64,000 nucleotides of DNA from Candidatus Acidiferrales bacterium (GCA_035515795.1 DATJAY010000013.1:1-64000); one strand, 5' to 3'. Positions 8,310 to 17,885 are shown, counted from the stretch's first letter. Notes: a model not told the origin generated them from the letters alone. A program made the numbers and translations.

Positions 8310-8535
8310 ATATGGTTGGCACTGGTTCTCTGCGATTTCTTGATCGAAGATAACGAATTCTGAACAGACCGGACGTTAGCCGATAGAAAGAGATAGTTCG
8401 GGCAGACTTGTTCAGCCTCGGTTGCGAAGATCATTTGAATCACTTTGCAGCAAGTTTTTGCGTTATCGGTCTTCTTGATTTTTACTCTATGCGTTGATAA
8501 CTTAAAAAAGCGTTTAAAATAATGGGAGGTATATC

Positions 8536-8916
8536 ATGGCACACGACGACAACGGTTTGACCAAGGGTTTGTTGCTCGGCTTTATCGCGGGAGGCGTGAT
8601 CGGGGCAGTGACCGCGTTACTGCTTGCGCCTAAGTCCGGAAAGGAACTTCGACAGGATATCAAAAAGAAAACAGACGAACTGAAAGAGGTTGCTCAAAAT
8701 CAGCTCCAACAGGCGCGTGAAAAAGCCGGCGATCTTGTAAATGAGGGGAGAAAGCGCTCCGAAGAAATGATAAGCCAGGCAAAACAGCGAGCGGAGACTC
8801 TGCTGTCCGATGCCGAAAAAGTCATCGATCAGGCAAAGGGCGAAGGGAGCAAGCTGAAAGCAGCTTTCAAAGCCGGCGCGGATGCTTTTCGCGAAGAGAG
8901 AAACAAAAATAGTTAA
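8536..8916 (+). CDS. YtxH domain-containing protein
   Basis: A 126-residue protein with a glycine-rich N-terminal membrane segment (GLLLGFIAGGVIGAVTALLLAPKSGKELR, residues about 12-40). A long amphipathic helix rich in Lys, Glu and Gln follows (DIKKKTDELKEVAQNQ onward), the layout of the YtxH/general-stress family. A GGGAGGT ribosome binding site precedes the ATG. The next gene encodes a DUF948 protein, as in the Bacillus ytxGH pair, where both are under general-stress control. Function is unknown; a role at the cell envelope under stress is inferred. Confidence 0.85.
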   Translation: MAHDDNGLTKGLLLGFIAGGVIGAVTALLLAPKSGKELRQDIKKKTDELKEVAQNQLQQAREKAGDLVNEGRKRSEEMISQAKQRAETLLSDAEKVIDQAKGEGSKLKAAFKAGADAFREERNKNS

Positions 8917-8927
8917 AAGGCGGCGAC

Positions 8928-9311
8928 ATGACATTTGTTTATATAGCGGCTTCGATTGCTTTACTGTCATTCGCAGCCGCGAGCATCTACATGATAGTTC
9001 TCATGAAGGACGCCAAGCAAGTGCTCAATCAGGTAGAGGCTTCGGTCAAAGAAATATCCGATAAATCTGGCCCCCTTCTCGAGAATTCCGGAGTCATCAC
9101 GGGAAAAATCAGAGAGATTGCCGAGAACGTCGACGGTGAAGTCACAAGTCTGAAGGGGGCTATGGATTCACTCGTCGGTGCAGTCGATGACCTTGTCGAG
9201 TTTGAGCGAAAAATCAAATCGAAAATCGAAGGACCAATCTTAGACACCGCGGGCATTGTTGCAGGAATTACAAGAGGAATAAGAACTTTCCTGCGGGTAC
9301 TTAAAAGTTAA
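8928..9311 (+). CDS. DUF948 (YtxG-like) membrane protein
   Basis: A 127-residue protein with one N-terminal membrane helix (FVYIAASIALLSFAAASIYMIV). It continues as a long, heptad-rich helical region (KDAKQVLNQVEASVKEI, then IREIAENVDGEVTSLKGAM) typical of DUF948, and ends GIRTFLRVLKS. It starts 12 bases after the YtxH gene with an AAGGCGG ribosome binding site, so the two form an operon. The pairing of YtxH and DUF948 proteins is conserved in distant phyla. Biochemical function is unknown. Confidence 0.82.
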   Translation: MTFVYIAASIALLSFAAASIYMIVLMKDAKQVLNQVEASVKEISDKSGPLLENSGVITGKIREIAENVDGEVTSLKGAMDSLVGAVDDLVEFERKIKSKIEGPILDTAGIVAGITRGIRTFLRVLKS

Positions 9312-9386
9312 TATTATAAGCCGAACGAAAATTGCATCCTGTGAAGTTCGGCTTCCCTGACTTCTTGTTCGGCAAAAGGAGATTCT

Positions 9387-11483
9387 ATGAAGGAGTATCT
9401 TTCATCAAATATAAGAAATGTTGCCCTGGTAGGCCATGGCGCTGCAGGCAAGACCACCTTCGCGGAGGCTGTGCTTTATGCGGCCGGCGTCACGAGCCGG
9501 ATGGGTTCAATCGCTGAAGGGAACACGGTTTCAGATTACAACCACGATGAGATTGAAAAGAAAATCTCGATAAGCACGTCGCTTCTTCATGTTGAATGGC
9601 GGGATTTGAAGTTTAATATAGTTGACCCGCCAGGCTACCCGGATTTCCTGGGTGAAGTGAAAGCGGCTTTAAGAGTTTCCGACGCTGCCCTGATTTTCGT
9701 CAAAGCCGTCGAAGGTATTGAGGTCGGGACGGAAATCGATTGGGGATTTACCAAGGAATATAAAAACCCGTCGATCTTTGTCATCAATAAAGTAGATGCC
9801 GAACACTCAAGCTTCAAAAAGGTTTTTCAGCAGATTCGGGATAAATTAACCCACGATGCCGCAGTGGTACAATTCCCGGCGAACGAGGGATTGACTGCAG
9901 ACAGCGTGGTTGATGTTTTGAAATTGAAGCTGTTAAAGTTTGATCGAAACGCAAAGGGGAAGTTTACCGAGAGTGAAATTCCGGGTACTCTGAAAACTGA
10001 GGCGGAAAAATATCGCGAGGAGCTGATCGAGCAGCTTTCTGAAACGGATGAGGAATTGCTGAATACCTTTCTAGAAAAGGGTGAACTTACTGAAGAACAA
10101 ATATTGTCGGGGTTGAGGAAGGCAATTGCAGAGCGAAAGATTTTTCCCGTGTTCGCGGTTGCAGGCCAGCAGCTCGTTGGTGTAGCTTCGATTCTCGATT
10201 TCCTGGCTGATTACGCTCCTTCGCCTGATGTCGTGCCGCAGAGTATTGCGTATAAGGCGGGAAATTCTAAAGAGGAAGTGAAAGTTCCATGCAGCCCCGG
10301 CGGCGACACCGCACTTTTTACATTCAAGACAATTTCTGAGCGCAACATAGGTGAGCTTTCTTTGTTCAGAGTATATTCGGGAATAGTCATGCCGGGTATG
10401 GATCTGGTGAATCAAACGAATGGAAAGAGCGAACGGCTCGGAACGTTGTACGTGCTGAACGGAAAAGATCGGAAAGAAATTTCGAAAGTAATAGCCGGTG
10501 ATATCGCTGCGGTTGTCAAGCTGAAGGATACCCACACCAACAATACGCTTAGCAGCAAGAATTTTCCAGTAGTGCTGAAAAAAATAGAATTTCCTGAGCC
10601 GATAATGCGCGTGGCAATCGTCTCCAAGAACAGGCATGACGAGGACAAAGTCGCTTCAGGACTGCACGCGCTTCACGAAGAAGATCCCACGTTTCTCATT
10701 GAAGTCGATCCTGAATTGAGCCAGACTGTTCTTAGCGGACAGGGTGAGACGCATTTACAGGTCGTGACCAAGCGGCTCAAAGAGCGCTATGGCGTCGATG
10801 TCGACATGGTCGAACCGGATATCCCTTACCGCGAGACTATCAAAGGTTCCATCCCCGACTCTGAATACAAACATAAGAAGCAATCGGGCGGACGCGGCCA
10901 GTACGGTCACGTACATTTAAAGATAGAGCATCTGCCGCGCGGCGGCGGATTCGAGTTCGTCGATGCGATTGTGGGTGGAGTTGTGCCGGGAAGGTTTGTT
11001 CCCGCCGTTGAGAAAGGTGTCGTTGAGGCAATGGAGCGCGGCGTGGTGTCGGGTCATAAAGTTGTCGACGTAAAAGTGACTTTGTTTGACGGGACATATC
11101 ATACCGTAGACTCGGATGAGGTCTCTTTCAAGATAGCCGGTTCGATGGCATTCAGAAAAGGCTTCAAGGAAGCCAAACCGATCCTCTTGGAACCAATTTA
11201 TGAACTCGAAGTGGTCGTGCCGGATGAGCATATGGGAGACATAATGGGCGACATCTCCGGCAGGCGCGGGAAGATCATGGGAATGGAAGCGGAAGGAAGT
11301 AATCAAAAGGTTCGTGCACAGGTTCCGCTGAAAGAGCTGTACAAATACGCGAACGTGGTGAGAAGCATGACTCAGGGACGCGGCGTCTTCAAGCAGAAAT
11401 TCTCCCACTATGAAGAAGTTCCGAAAGAGGTTGCCGAGAAGATTATCTCCGAAGCACAAAAGGACAAAGTAGAACAAGAGTAA
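9387..11483 (+). CDS. EF-G-like translational GTPase (EF-G2 class)
   Basis: A 698-residue protein with the five-domain plan of elongation factor G. The P-loop is GHGAAGKTT (16-24) where canonical EF-G has GHIDAGKTT. The G3 motif is DPPGY, with proline for threonine and tyrosine in place of the catalytic histidine, and G4 is NKVD. Domains III-V follow (GETHLQVVTKRLKERYGV, SGGRGQYGHV and ISGRRGKIMGMEAEG). A tyrosine in G3 is, as I recall, common in the EF-G2/EF-G-like subfamily, which is distinct from the main translocase and may act as a slow or specialised GTPase. It stands alone, without rpsL, rpsG or tuf, again unlike fusA. Confidence 0.9.
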   Translation: MKEYLSSNIRNVALVGHGAAGKTTFAEAVLYAAGVTSRMGSIAEGNTVSDYNHDEIEKKISISTSLLHVEWRDLKFNIVDPPGYPDFLGEVKAALRVSDAALIFVKAVEGIEVGTEIDWGFTKEYKNPSIFVINKVDAEHSSFKKVFQQIRDKLTHDAAVVQFPANEGLTADSVVDVLKLKLLKFDRNAKGKFTESEIPGTLKTEAEKYREELIEQLSETDEELLNTFLEKGELTEEQILSGLRKAIAERKIFPVFAVAGQQLVGVASILDFLADYAPSPDVVPQSIAYKAGNSKEEVKVPCSPGGDTALFTFKTISERNIGELSLFRVYSGIVMPGMDLVNQTNGKSERLGTLYVLNGKDRKEISKVIAGDIAAVVKLKDTHTNNTLSSKNFPVVLKKIEFPEPIMRVAIVSKNRHDEDKVASGLHALHEEDPTFLIEVDPELSQTVLSGQGETHLQVVTKRLKERYGVDVDMVEPDIPYRETIKGSIPDSEYKHKKQSGGRGQYGHVHLKIEHLPRGGGFEFVDAIVGGVVPGRFVPAVEKGVVEAMERGVVSGHKVVDVKVTLFDGTYHTVDSDEVSFKIAGSMAFRKGFKEAKPILLEPIYELEVVVPDEHMGDIMGDISGRRGKIMGMEAEGSNQKVRAQVPLKELYKYANVVRSMTQGRGVFKQKFSHYEEVPKEVAEKIISEAQKDKVEQE

Positions 11484-11554
11484 AGTGTAATTCTTGTTTT
11501 GAATTCTGAAATTCAGATTTAACATTCACAATTTAAAATTTAAGATCCTCCTTT

Positions 11555-12061
11555 ATGCAGCGTTTGTGGTCGCCGTGGCGATCAAAATATATTGAATCGA
11601 TCTCTGAAAAGAATGACGGAACGCAGAAGAAGTGTATCTTCTGCGAAAAGTTTTCAGAACACGATGACGAAAAAAGTCTCGTCGTCTATCGAGGGAGCCT
11701 TTCGGCGATTGTAATGAACCTTTATCCGTACAACAGCGGCCATCTGATGGTTGTCCCGTTCGCTCACAAGGGAGACTTCGAGGATTTAACGGATGAAGAA
11801 AATGCGGATGTGATGAGACAGGTGAGATTAGCGGTCAAACTGCTTCGGATGACCTGCCATCCGGATGGATTCAATTTCGGCGCGAATCTTGGGAAGGTCA
11901 GCGGCGCTGGGATCGCAGAGCACGTGCACTTCCATGTTGTACCACGATGGAACGGCGACACCAACTTCATGACGGTTCTTGACGACACCAAGATCATCTC
12001 TGAGGAGCTTCAGGACACGTACAAAAAGTTCAAGGCTGCTCTCGCCGCAATGAAGCCTTAG
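11555..12061 (+). CDS. HIT-family nucleotide hydrolase/transferase
   Basis: A 168-residue histidine-triad protein. The triad is HVHFHVVPRW (HxHxH followed by hydrophobics), the nucleotide alpha-phosphate site. The N-terminal LWSPWRSKYI and CIFCEK pair (a possible zinc-binding CxxC) match the AP4A phosphorylase-like/HIT subgroup of bacteria. Substrates in the family include diadenosine tetraphosphate and nucleotide conjugates. It is followed by a likely terminator at 12068-12107, so it ends its transcription unit. Confidence 0.88.
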   Translation: MQRLWSPWRSKYIESISEKNDGTQKKCIFCEKFSEHDDEKSLVVYRGSLSAIVMNLYPYNSGHLMVVPFAHKGDFEDLTDEENADVMRQVRLAVKLLRMTCHPDGFNFGANLGKVSGAGIAEHVHFHVVPRWNGDTNFMTVLDDTKIISEELQDTYKKFKAALAAMKP

Positions 12062-12067
12062 AAATAG

Positions 12068-12107
12068 GGCGCAAAAGGGGCAAATCTTTCAGTCTTTGCG
12101 TCTTTTC
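12068..12107 (+). terminator. Probable intrinsic terminator after the HIT gene
   Basis: GGCGCAAA (12068-12075) pairs with TTTGCGTC (12095-12102), eight pairs including one G-T, and the run TTTTCT follows at once. The 19-base loop is long, which lowers confidence. Confidence 0.45.
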
Positions 12108-12241
12108 TATCCTGGAATTTCAAACTTCGACATTTTTCGTCACGGACAAAAAAGGTAAATTATATAAAATCCAATTTCTTGCTCCATTCCGGCATGCATG
12201 GACGGCAGGCCGGGAGATACGTGATCTAACGTAGAATAAAA

Positions 12242-13390
12242 ATGACAAAGAAAATCTTATTTATTTTCGGCACTCGCCCTGAAGCCATCAAGATGGCTCC
12301 GCTGATAAAAGAAGTCGAAAAGCACAAAGACTTCGAAGCGAAGATTTGCGTTACCGCTCAGCATCGCCAAATGCTTGATCAGGTTTTGAAAATATTCGAC
12401 ATAAGACCTGATTACGACCTCAACATCATGACGAACAACCAGTCCCTCTTCGAAATTACCGCAAAGATCATCGTGAGAATGCAGGACGTCATCGCTCGGG
12501 AAAAACCCGACATCGTTGTCGTCCAGGGAGATACGACCACGACGTTTGCTGCATCGCTCGCAGCCTTTTATATGAGAACGGTTGTGGTACACCTCGAGGC
12601 AGGACTGAGAACGGGGAACAAGTTTGCTCCTTTTCCCGAAGAGATCAACAGGCGAATAACGAGCACGATAGCTGATATCCATCTTGCACCGACACCCTGG
12701 GCGAAGGATAATTTGCTGAAAGAAAACATTCCACCTGACAATATTTTTGTAACGGGGAACACGGTAATAGACGCACTGTTCCATGTTGCCGAAAAATTAA
12801 AAACGACAGGCTCGAACTTCGACGGACATTTCGACGGGATAGACTTTTCAAGGAGGGTGGTGTTGATCACCGGACACAGGCGGGAAAATTTCGGGGAAGG
12901 ATTCAAAAATATCTGCAACGCGATAAGGGATTTGGCAGCAAAATTTACGGACGCAGAATTCGTTTATCCGGTTCATTTCAATCCGAATGTCCGCAAACCC
13001 GTGAACGAAATCCTGCGGGGCTTCAAGAATGTGCATCTTACCGAGCCACTCGGCTACGAACCGTTTGTCTACGCGATGGAAAAATGTTATCTGATCCTTA
13101 CTGATTCCGGGGGCGTGCAGGAAGAAGCTCCGTCGCTTGGCAAACCGGTTCTTGTCATGCGCGAGACGACCGAACGCCCCGAGGCGGTCGAGGCAGGCAC
13201 GGTCAAGCTTGTCGGAACTGATCGAAAAAAGATCGTCGACAATGTTTCGATGCTGCTCACCGATTCAAAAGAATACCTTGCGATGAGCCGCGCTCACAAC
13301 CCGTACGGAGATGGAAAAGCCTCGCGAAGGATCGTGAAAATTTTTGAGGATTATTTTAAGCGAGAATCGATCGGAAAAATTGGAAAATAA
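12242..13390 (+). CDS. wecB: UDP-N-acetylglucosamine 2-epimerase (non-hydrolysing)
   Basis: A 382-residue cytosolic enzyme that interconverts UDP-GlcNAc and UDP-ManNAc for envelope polysaccharide synthesis. Motifs in order: IFGTRPEAIKMAPL at the N-terminus, GDTTTTFAASLAAFY, HLEAGLRTGN, TGNTVIDAL, TGHRRENFGEGF, and DSGGVQEEAPSLGKPVL with the ETTERPEA that follows. All match the WecB family and the length is as expected. It opens a run of genes (HAD phosphatase, membrane protein, Gfo/Idh/MocA oxidoreductase) that fits sugar-nucleotide or cell-surface glycan metabolism. Its stop lies inside the region where the next gene begins. Confidence 0.94.
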   Translation: MTKKILFIFGTRPEAIKMAPLIKEVEKHKDFEAKICVTAQHRQMLDQVLKIFDIRPDYDLNIMTNNQSLFEITAKIIVRMQDVIAREKPDIVVVQGDTTTTFAASLAAFYMRTVVVHLEAGLRTGNKFAPFPEEINRRITSTIADIHLAPTPWAKDNLLKENIPPDNIFVTGNTVIDALFHVAEKLKTTGSNFDGHFDGIDFSRRVVLITGHRRENFGEGFKNICNAIRDLAAKFTDAEFVYPVHFNPNVRKPVNEILRGFKNVHLTEPLGYEPFVYAMEKCYLILTDSGGVQEEAPSLGKPVLVMRETTERPEAVEAGTVKLVGTDRKKIVDNVSMLLTDSKEYLAMSRAHNPYGDGKASRRIVKIFEDYFKRESIGKIGK

Positions 13391-14033
13391 ATTGTCGCTT
13401 GTAATTTTTGATCTTGACGGCACTCTTGCCGATACTCATCAATTGATTTTTGACAGCTTTAATTTTGTGATGGGCAAGTACAAGTCTGTCGAGTTGAGCC
13501 CTCAGGAAATTATGTCGTACTTCGGTCCACCCGAAGAAGTGTGCATAAAGAATATGATCGGCACAGAAAACTTCGAGGGCGCGTGGCACGATTATCTTGA
13601 TTATTATGAAAGACATCTCGACGAGACCGTCATATTCTCCGGCATCCCAGAACTTCTTAATGACCTGAAAGCGTTGAAGATGCTCTTGGGTATTTTTACA
13701 GGGAAGGGTAAAGAGACGACGGAAATGACCTTGAAATTTCACCGCATACGGAGCTTTTTCGATATCGTGGTGACCGGGTCGGGCGTGAAAAATCACAAGC
13801 CGCATCCTGAGGGTGTCGAGCTGGCGCTCGCGAGATTGAATGTGCATGCGCAAAAAGCCGTGGTTGTGGGTGACTCGATGGCTGATTACAAAGCGGCGGT
13901 CTCCTCCGGCACGCACTTCATCGCCGCAATGTACGACCCGTTTCTCAGAGCTAAATTTGACGGCATCGATTGCAGACGTGTGAAATCCGTGCAAGAGCTT
14001 TCAGGGATGCTGCTGCATGATGGAGCGCGCTAG
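13380..14033 (+). CDS. HAD-family phosphatase (phosphoglycolate phosphatase-like)
   Basis: About 217 residues with all HAD motifs: the nucleophile motif DLDGTLADT, motif II FTGKGKETT, the Lys region NHKPHPEGV and motif IV GDSMADYKAA. The cap domain between motifs I and II is helical, as in phosphoglycolate phosphatase and beta-phosphoglucomutase. Substrate is not decided. The start is uncertain: TTG codons at 13344, 13380 and 13392 are in frame. I chose 13380 because the core strand LVIFDLDGT begins six residues later. It overlaps the wecB stop, so coupling is likely. Confidence 0.85.
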   Translation: MENKLSLVIFDLDGTLADTHQLIFDSFNFVMGKYKSVELSPQEIMSYFGPPEEVCIKNMIGTENFEGAWHDYLDYYERHLDETVIFSGIPELLNDLKALKMLLGIFTGKGKETTEMTLKFHRIRSFFDIVVTGSGVKNHKPHPEGVELALARLNVHAQKAVVVGDSMADYKAAVSSGTHFIAAMYDPFLRAKFDGIDCRRVKSVQELSGMLLHDGAR

Positions 14034-14041
14034 AACTGCCG

Positions 14042-15439
14042 ATGGATTTTAGTCGATTCGATAAGTATCATAAAGTTCTGTTGGCGGCCGCATTGTTGAT
14101 AGCGCTTCTCACTTACTGGAGATTTCGCGAGATCGACGTGTCGGAAGCTTATTCATATGTTGCCCAGCAGAATGTGATCCATCCAATTCTTCAGCAGAGT
14201 TTTGCGCGAATCGCTTCCTTCGAAACTCGGTCCATGGTCTGGGATTTCTTCGGCCTGTTGGGCAGAACATTTGTCCCTGATTCAATCATCGTGGTACGCC
14301 TTGCGGGGCTTCTGCTTACAGTTCTGAATTATTTCCTTCTTACAAGACTGTTGAACCAAATTCTCGATCAGCGCTTTTGGGGATTTCTAGGAGTGTTCTT
14401 GGTATCGCTGTCGCCGTTCATGACCGTTGCCGCCGTGTCCGGACTTCCTGCAGCGAGTGCCGTGACCATAACGCTACTTTATCTGATTGCGCTTTATAAA
14501 AATCAATATGTTTTTGCCGGAATGCTGTCGGGAATCGGAGTTGCCGCGAATTTGCCGGGATTGATTATGTTCTTGATATTAGTACTCGACCTCCTGCAGA
14601 ATTCCTTGACAGGAGACCTTCGAGCGGCCGGCAAGAAAAAGATCATACGGGAAATCTTATCTTCTGCAGCGGGATTTCTCGGAGTTATTCTGGTCGTGTT
14701 TCTTTATTCGGCTTACGCGGGAACCGCAAGACTCTCTTCAGTTCCTTTGCAGGAGCGAGATGTGCCATGGTCGCTGCTCGGTGCTGTTCCGCTCGTTGTC
14801 GTCGGCATCGTGGACATAGCAGGTATCATATATTTGATCGCTGCGAGACGTTTTGACATTTGTCGGATCCATTTTCATACGTTGATGCTGTGGATTTCGT
14901 TCGGTGCATTGTGTGTAGTTCAACCCACTGTGTTGAATCTCTCGACGGCATTCATAGTGTCCTCTCTCCTTGCAGTATATTTTGTACGGGGATTTGCCTC
15001 AATCTGGAATTTGAAATTCTTGTCGGTTGAAACTTTTGTTTTTCTTTTTGTCGTATCTTTCTTGTTCTCGGATATATATGCCAACAATAGGTTCCTGGGA
15101 GAAAAGGTTCTTGCCGATTGCAGGGAGAAGACGCAAGCGGTGAATGAATTAATAGATTCGCTCAAGACTGTTGACGATGATTCGCAGATTGTCAGCAACT
15201 TTGCGCCGTCGGAGCTGTCTGTGCGGCTCGTGAAGCCGGTTTTGGAAATCAACGGTGAACCATTTCCGCTGGAAAATGTAAATATCCCCGGAAGAAAGAC
15301 CATATATATCGTTGACAAAATTTCTAAAGTGGATTCGTCGTATCGAGGATGCAAACTGCTGGTCAGGACTAATTATGAATTCGAGGGACACGAACATTTT
15401 GTCGAAGTCATCCAATGCGAGGGAATGTCAAATGAGTGA
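14042..15439 (+). CDS. Multi-span membrane protein, possible GT-C-like glycosyltransferase
   Basis: A 465-residue integral membrane protein with roughly ten hydrophobic helices, then a C-terminal soluble region of about 100 residues (from SETVFLF-like helix end to the stop). The first loop after helix 1 has REIDVSEAYSYV, reminiscent of the acidic first-loop motif (D-E-A) of GT-C transferases such as the PMT/GT39 and ArnT families, and the helix RLAGLLLTVLNYFLLTRLL follows. I do not recognise a specific family. Its place between wecB/HAD phosphatase and a sugar oxidoreductase-like gene fits glycan assembly. It overlaps the next gene by eight bases. Confidence 0.6.
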   Translation: MDFSRFDKYHKVLLAAALLIALLTYWRFREIDVSEAYSYVAQQNVIHPILQQSFARIASFETRSMVWDFFGLLGRTFVPDSIIVVRLAGLLLTVLNYFLLTRLLNQILDQRFWGFLGVFLVSLSPFMTVAAVSGLPAASAVTITLLYLIALYKNQYVFAGMLSGIGVAANLPGLIMFLILVLDLLQNSLTGDLRAAGKKKIIREILSSAAGFLGVILVVFLYSAYAGTARLSSVPLQERDVPWSLLGAVPLVVVGIVDIAGIIYLIAARRFDICRIHFHTLMLWISFGALCVVQPTVLNLSTAFIVSSLLAVYFVRGFASIWNLKFLSVETFVFLFVVSFLFSDIYANNRFLGEKVLADCREKTQAVNELIDSLKTVDDDSQIVSNFAPSELSVRLVKPVLEINGEPFPLENVNIPGRKTIYIVDKISKVDSSYRGCKLLVRTNYEFEGHEHFVEVIQCEGMSNE

Positions 15440-16430
15440 GAATGTAAAGATTGGAGTTGTAGGTGTCGGTCATCTCGGACAGAGTCATGCCCGGCTTCTC
15501 AAACAAATAGGGAGCGCAGATCTGGCCGGCGTTTTTGATATCGATAAGTCGAAGTCGCAAAGTATAGCTGCTGAGTTGAACGTGAGATCGTTTGGCTCTG
15601 TCGAAGAAGTGCTCAATTCGGTGGAAGCCGTTTCGATAGCAGTCCCGACAAGCGTTCACTACGATCTGGCAGCAAGATTTATCGAAGAAGGTAAACATTG
15701 CTTCATTGAGAAGCCGGTAACTTCGACGGTGGAAGAGGCTGAAGCCATCTGCAGGCTGTCGAAAGAAAAAAAAGTGAAAGTGCAGGTTGGTCATATCGAA
15801 CGGTTTAATCCGGCGGTGTTGGCACTTTCGAATTTAAAACTCGATCCAATGTTCATAGAGTCGCATCGTCTTGCACAGTTTAAACCGCGGGCGCTTGATG
15901 TCGCCGTCGTGCTCGACTTAATGGTGCACGACATCGATTTGATATTGAACTTTGTGAAAAGTCCCGTGACGAGCATCGACGCGAGCGGAGTTGGAGTCAT
16001 TTCAGACACTATCGATATCGCGAATGCAAGGATCAAATTTAAGAACGGTACGGTTGCTAATTTGACCTCCAGCAGGATTTCGCAGAGGCAGATGAGGAAG
16101 ATGCGGCTCTTCCAGCGTGACGCATATATTTCGTTAGACTTCGCCGACGGAATCGCGGAGATCTACCGCGCTGTAAAGCCCGATAAAGTAATGCCTGTCG
16201 GTATGAACTTAGGGACCATTGGAATCGGAGATTCTACACGCGCAATAACCTACGAGCAGCCGGAGATTTCTCAAGTGAATTCGCTGAAAATGGAACTGGA
16301 GCTTTTTGTCAAGAGCATCATTGACGACACCCCCGCTGCGGTGAGTCCTGAGGAAGGTCTGAAGGTCCTTAAAGTTGCCGACACAATCCTCAGACAAATA
16401 GAAGAATCTAAAAAAATCTTGAATCTTTGA
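15432..16430 (+). CDS. Gfo/Idh/MocA-family oxidoreductase
   Basis: A 332-residue NAD(P)-dependent dehydrogenase. The Rossmann motif is VGVGHLGQSHA at the N-terminus, the EKPVT motif carries the conserved lysine, and VQVGHIERFNPAV begins the C-terminal domain. Family members act on sugars, inositols, sugar nucleotides or biliverdin. The start is the ATG at 15432 (MSENVKIG), overlapping the end of the preceding gene; longer in-frame starts would run back through that gene. In Bacteroidota and relatives such genes often lie near lipid A or surface-sugar genes, but no lpx gene is present here, so the substrate stays open. Confidence 0.9.
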   Translation: MSENVKIGVVGVGHLGQSHARLLKQIGSADLAGVFDIDKSKSQSIAAELNVRSFGSVEEVLNSVEAVSIAVPTSVHYDLAARFIEEGKHCFIEKPVTSTVEEAEAICRLSKEKKVKVQVGHIERFNPAVLALSNLKLDPMFIESHRLAQFKPRALDVAVVLDLMVHDIDLILNFVKSPVTSIDASGVGVISDTIDIANARIKFKNGTVANLTSSRISQRQMRKMRLFQRDAYISLDFADGIAEIYRAVKPDKVMPVGMNLGTIGIGDSTRAITYEQPEISQVNSLKMELELFVKSIIDDTPAAVSPEEGLKVLKVADTILRQIEESKKILNL

Positions 16431-16439
16431 TCGAACGAA

Positions 16440-17885
16440 ATGCTGCGCCGTAAAGAGCATAAAATAGATAATCCTATTCTTCTTCAGATAGGGAAACTTG
16501 CCGACAGCATCGGGATGCAATCTTATGTTGTGGGTGGATACGTTCGTGACCTAATTTTGTCCCGGAAGGATACATCCGGGAGGACCGAAAGCAAAGACAT
16601 TGACGTGATGGTGATAGGCGATCCGATTTCATTTGCAAGAGAGGTCCAGCGAGAGTTGAACGCGACTGCATTGGTGGTGTTCGAAAAATTTCGGACGGTG
16701 CAGATGATAGTCGGCGACGTGAAAGTGGAGATAGTCGGTGCGCGTAAGGAAAGTTACGATGCTGATTCACGAAAGCCTCATGTGAAAGAAGCGACGCTTG
16801 AAGAAGACCTGTCGCGCCGGGATTTCACGATCAATGCGATGGCAATAATGTTGAATCCGAAATTCGAAGCCCGGCATCCAAAATTGGATGTGATCGATCC
16901 TTTTGACGGGAAAGGTGCTCTTGCGAAAAAAATGATCGATACGCCGCTTGATCCGGAGGAAACGTTCAGCGAAGATCCCCTGAGAATACTTCGCGCGATC
17001 CGGTTTGCCTGCCGCTTTGATTTTGCCCTATCGCCGCGGGTCAAAGAAGCTATCGTAAAAATGAAAGATCGACTGGGCATAGTTTCGCAGGAAAGAATAA
17101 CCGAAGAGTTTCTTAAAATAATATCTGCATCGCGTCCGTCTTTAGGATTGAAACTTATGCAGGACACCGGCGTAATGACGATTGTGTTCAAAGAGATAAG
17201 CGATATGCCCGGAGTTGAACAGCGGCAGGATCATCATCATAAAGATGTGTTTCTACACACGATCTGTGTTGTGGATAATCTCGCCCAGAATTCGAACAAC
17301 ATATGGCTGCGGTTCGCCGGATTAGTACACGACATCGCGAAGCCGGAGACAAAAAAATTTGTCGAGGGTGTAGGATGGACATTCCATGGCCATGACGAGA
17401 TCGGCGCACGAAAGATAAAAAAAATTTTCCAGCGCATGAAATTTCCGATGGACAGTCTTCCTTACGTAGAAAAACTCGTTCGACTGCACCTGCGACCCAT
17501 GGCGCTGGCAGTGGAAGGCGTTACCGATTCCGCTGTCCGCCGGTTACTTTTTGACGCGGGCGATGACTTTGAAGATTTGATGAAGCTTTGCCGGGCTGAC
17601 ATAACCAGCAAGAACAGGGCTTTGATAAAAGAATATTCACGGAATTATGATTCGGTTGAACAGAGGGCCAAGACAGTCGAAGAAAAAGACAAGATACGAA
17701 ATTGGAAACCGCCTGTGAATGGCGACGAGATAATGGAGATTTTTAGATTGAAGCCGGGAAAAGAGGTGGGCATGCTGAAGAAAGCCGTGGAGACCGCGGT
17801 GCTCGACGGGATAATTCCGAATGACCATGATGCCGCGCTGGAGTTTTTGAAATCGAAATATGAGAGAATCCTGGCAGAAGGATGA
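16440..17885 (+). CDS. cca: CCA tRNA nucleotidyltransferase with HD domain
   Basis: A 481-residue class II nucleotidyltransferase that builds or repairs the 3'-CCA of tRNAs. The head has YVVGGYVRDLIL (29-40) and the catalytic Asp53/Asp55 in KDIDVMV. RRDFTINAMA follows, and the ERITEEFLKI helix is the nucleotide-selection neck. The C-terminal half contains the HD motif LVHDIAKPETK, as in E. coli-type CCA-adding enzymes with phosphohydrolase activity. The architecture could also be a poly(A) polymerase, which shares the head; the HD domain favours CCA addition. It starts nine bases after the preceding stop. Confidence 0.92.
   Translation: MLRRKEHKIDNPILLQIGKLADSIGMQSYVVGGYVRDLILSRKDTSGRTESKDIDVMVIGDPISFAREVQRELNATALVVFEKFRTVQMIVGDVKVEIVGARKESYDADSRKPHVKEATLEEDLSRRDFTINAMAIMLNPKFEARHPKLDVIDPFDGKGALAKKMIDTPLDPEETFSEDPLRILRAIRFACRFDFALSPRVKEAIVKMKDRLGIVSQERITEEFLKIISASRPSLGLKLMQDTGVMTIVFKEISDMPGVEQRQDHHHKDVFLHTICVVDNLAQNSNNIWLRFAGLVHDIAKPETKKFVEGVGWTFHGHDEIGARKIKKIFQRMKFPMDSLPYVEKLVRLHLRPMALAVEGVTDSAVRRLLFDAGDDFEDLMKLCRADITSKNRALIKEYSRNYDSVEQRAKTVEEKDKIRNWKPPVNGDEIMEIFRLKPGKEVGMLKKAVETAVLDGIIPNDHDAALEFLKSKYERILAEG

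Noticed and set aside
8310-8535. Possible tRNA or small RNA in the 226-base gap between trpB2 and the YtxH gene
   Set aside because: No T-loop motif or cloverleaf, and only weak dispersed complementarity, is seen. A TTGATA...TAAAAT pair has a 15-base spacer and lies too near the start.
12180-12241. GC-rich stretch with CCGGC...GCCGG resembling a dispersed repeat
   Set aside because: Only one copy was noticed in the window, so a repeat family cannot be claimed; the loop is long for a terminator.
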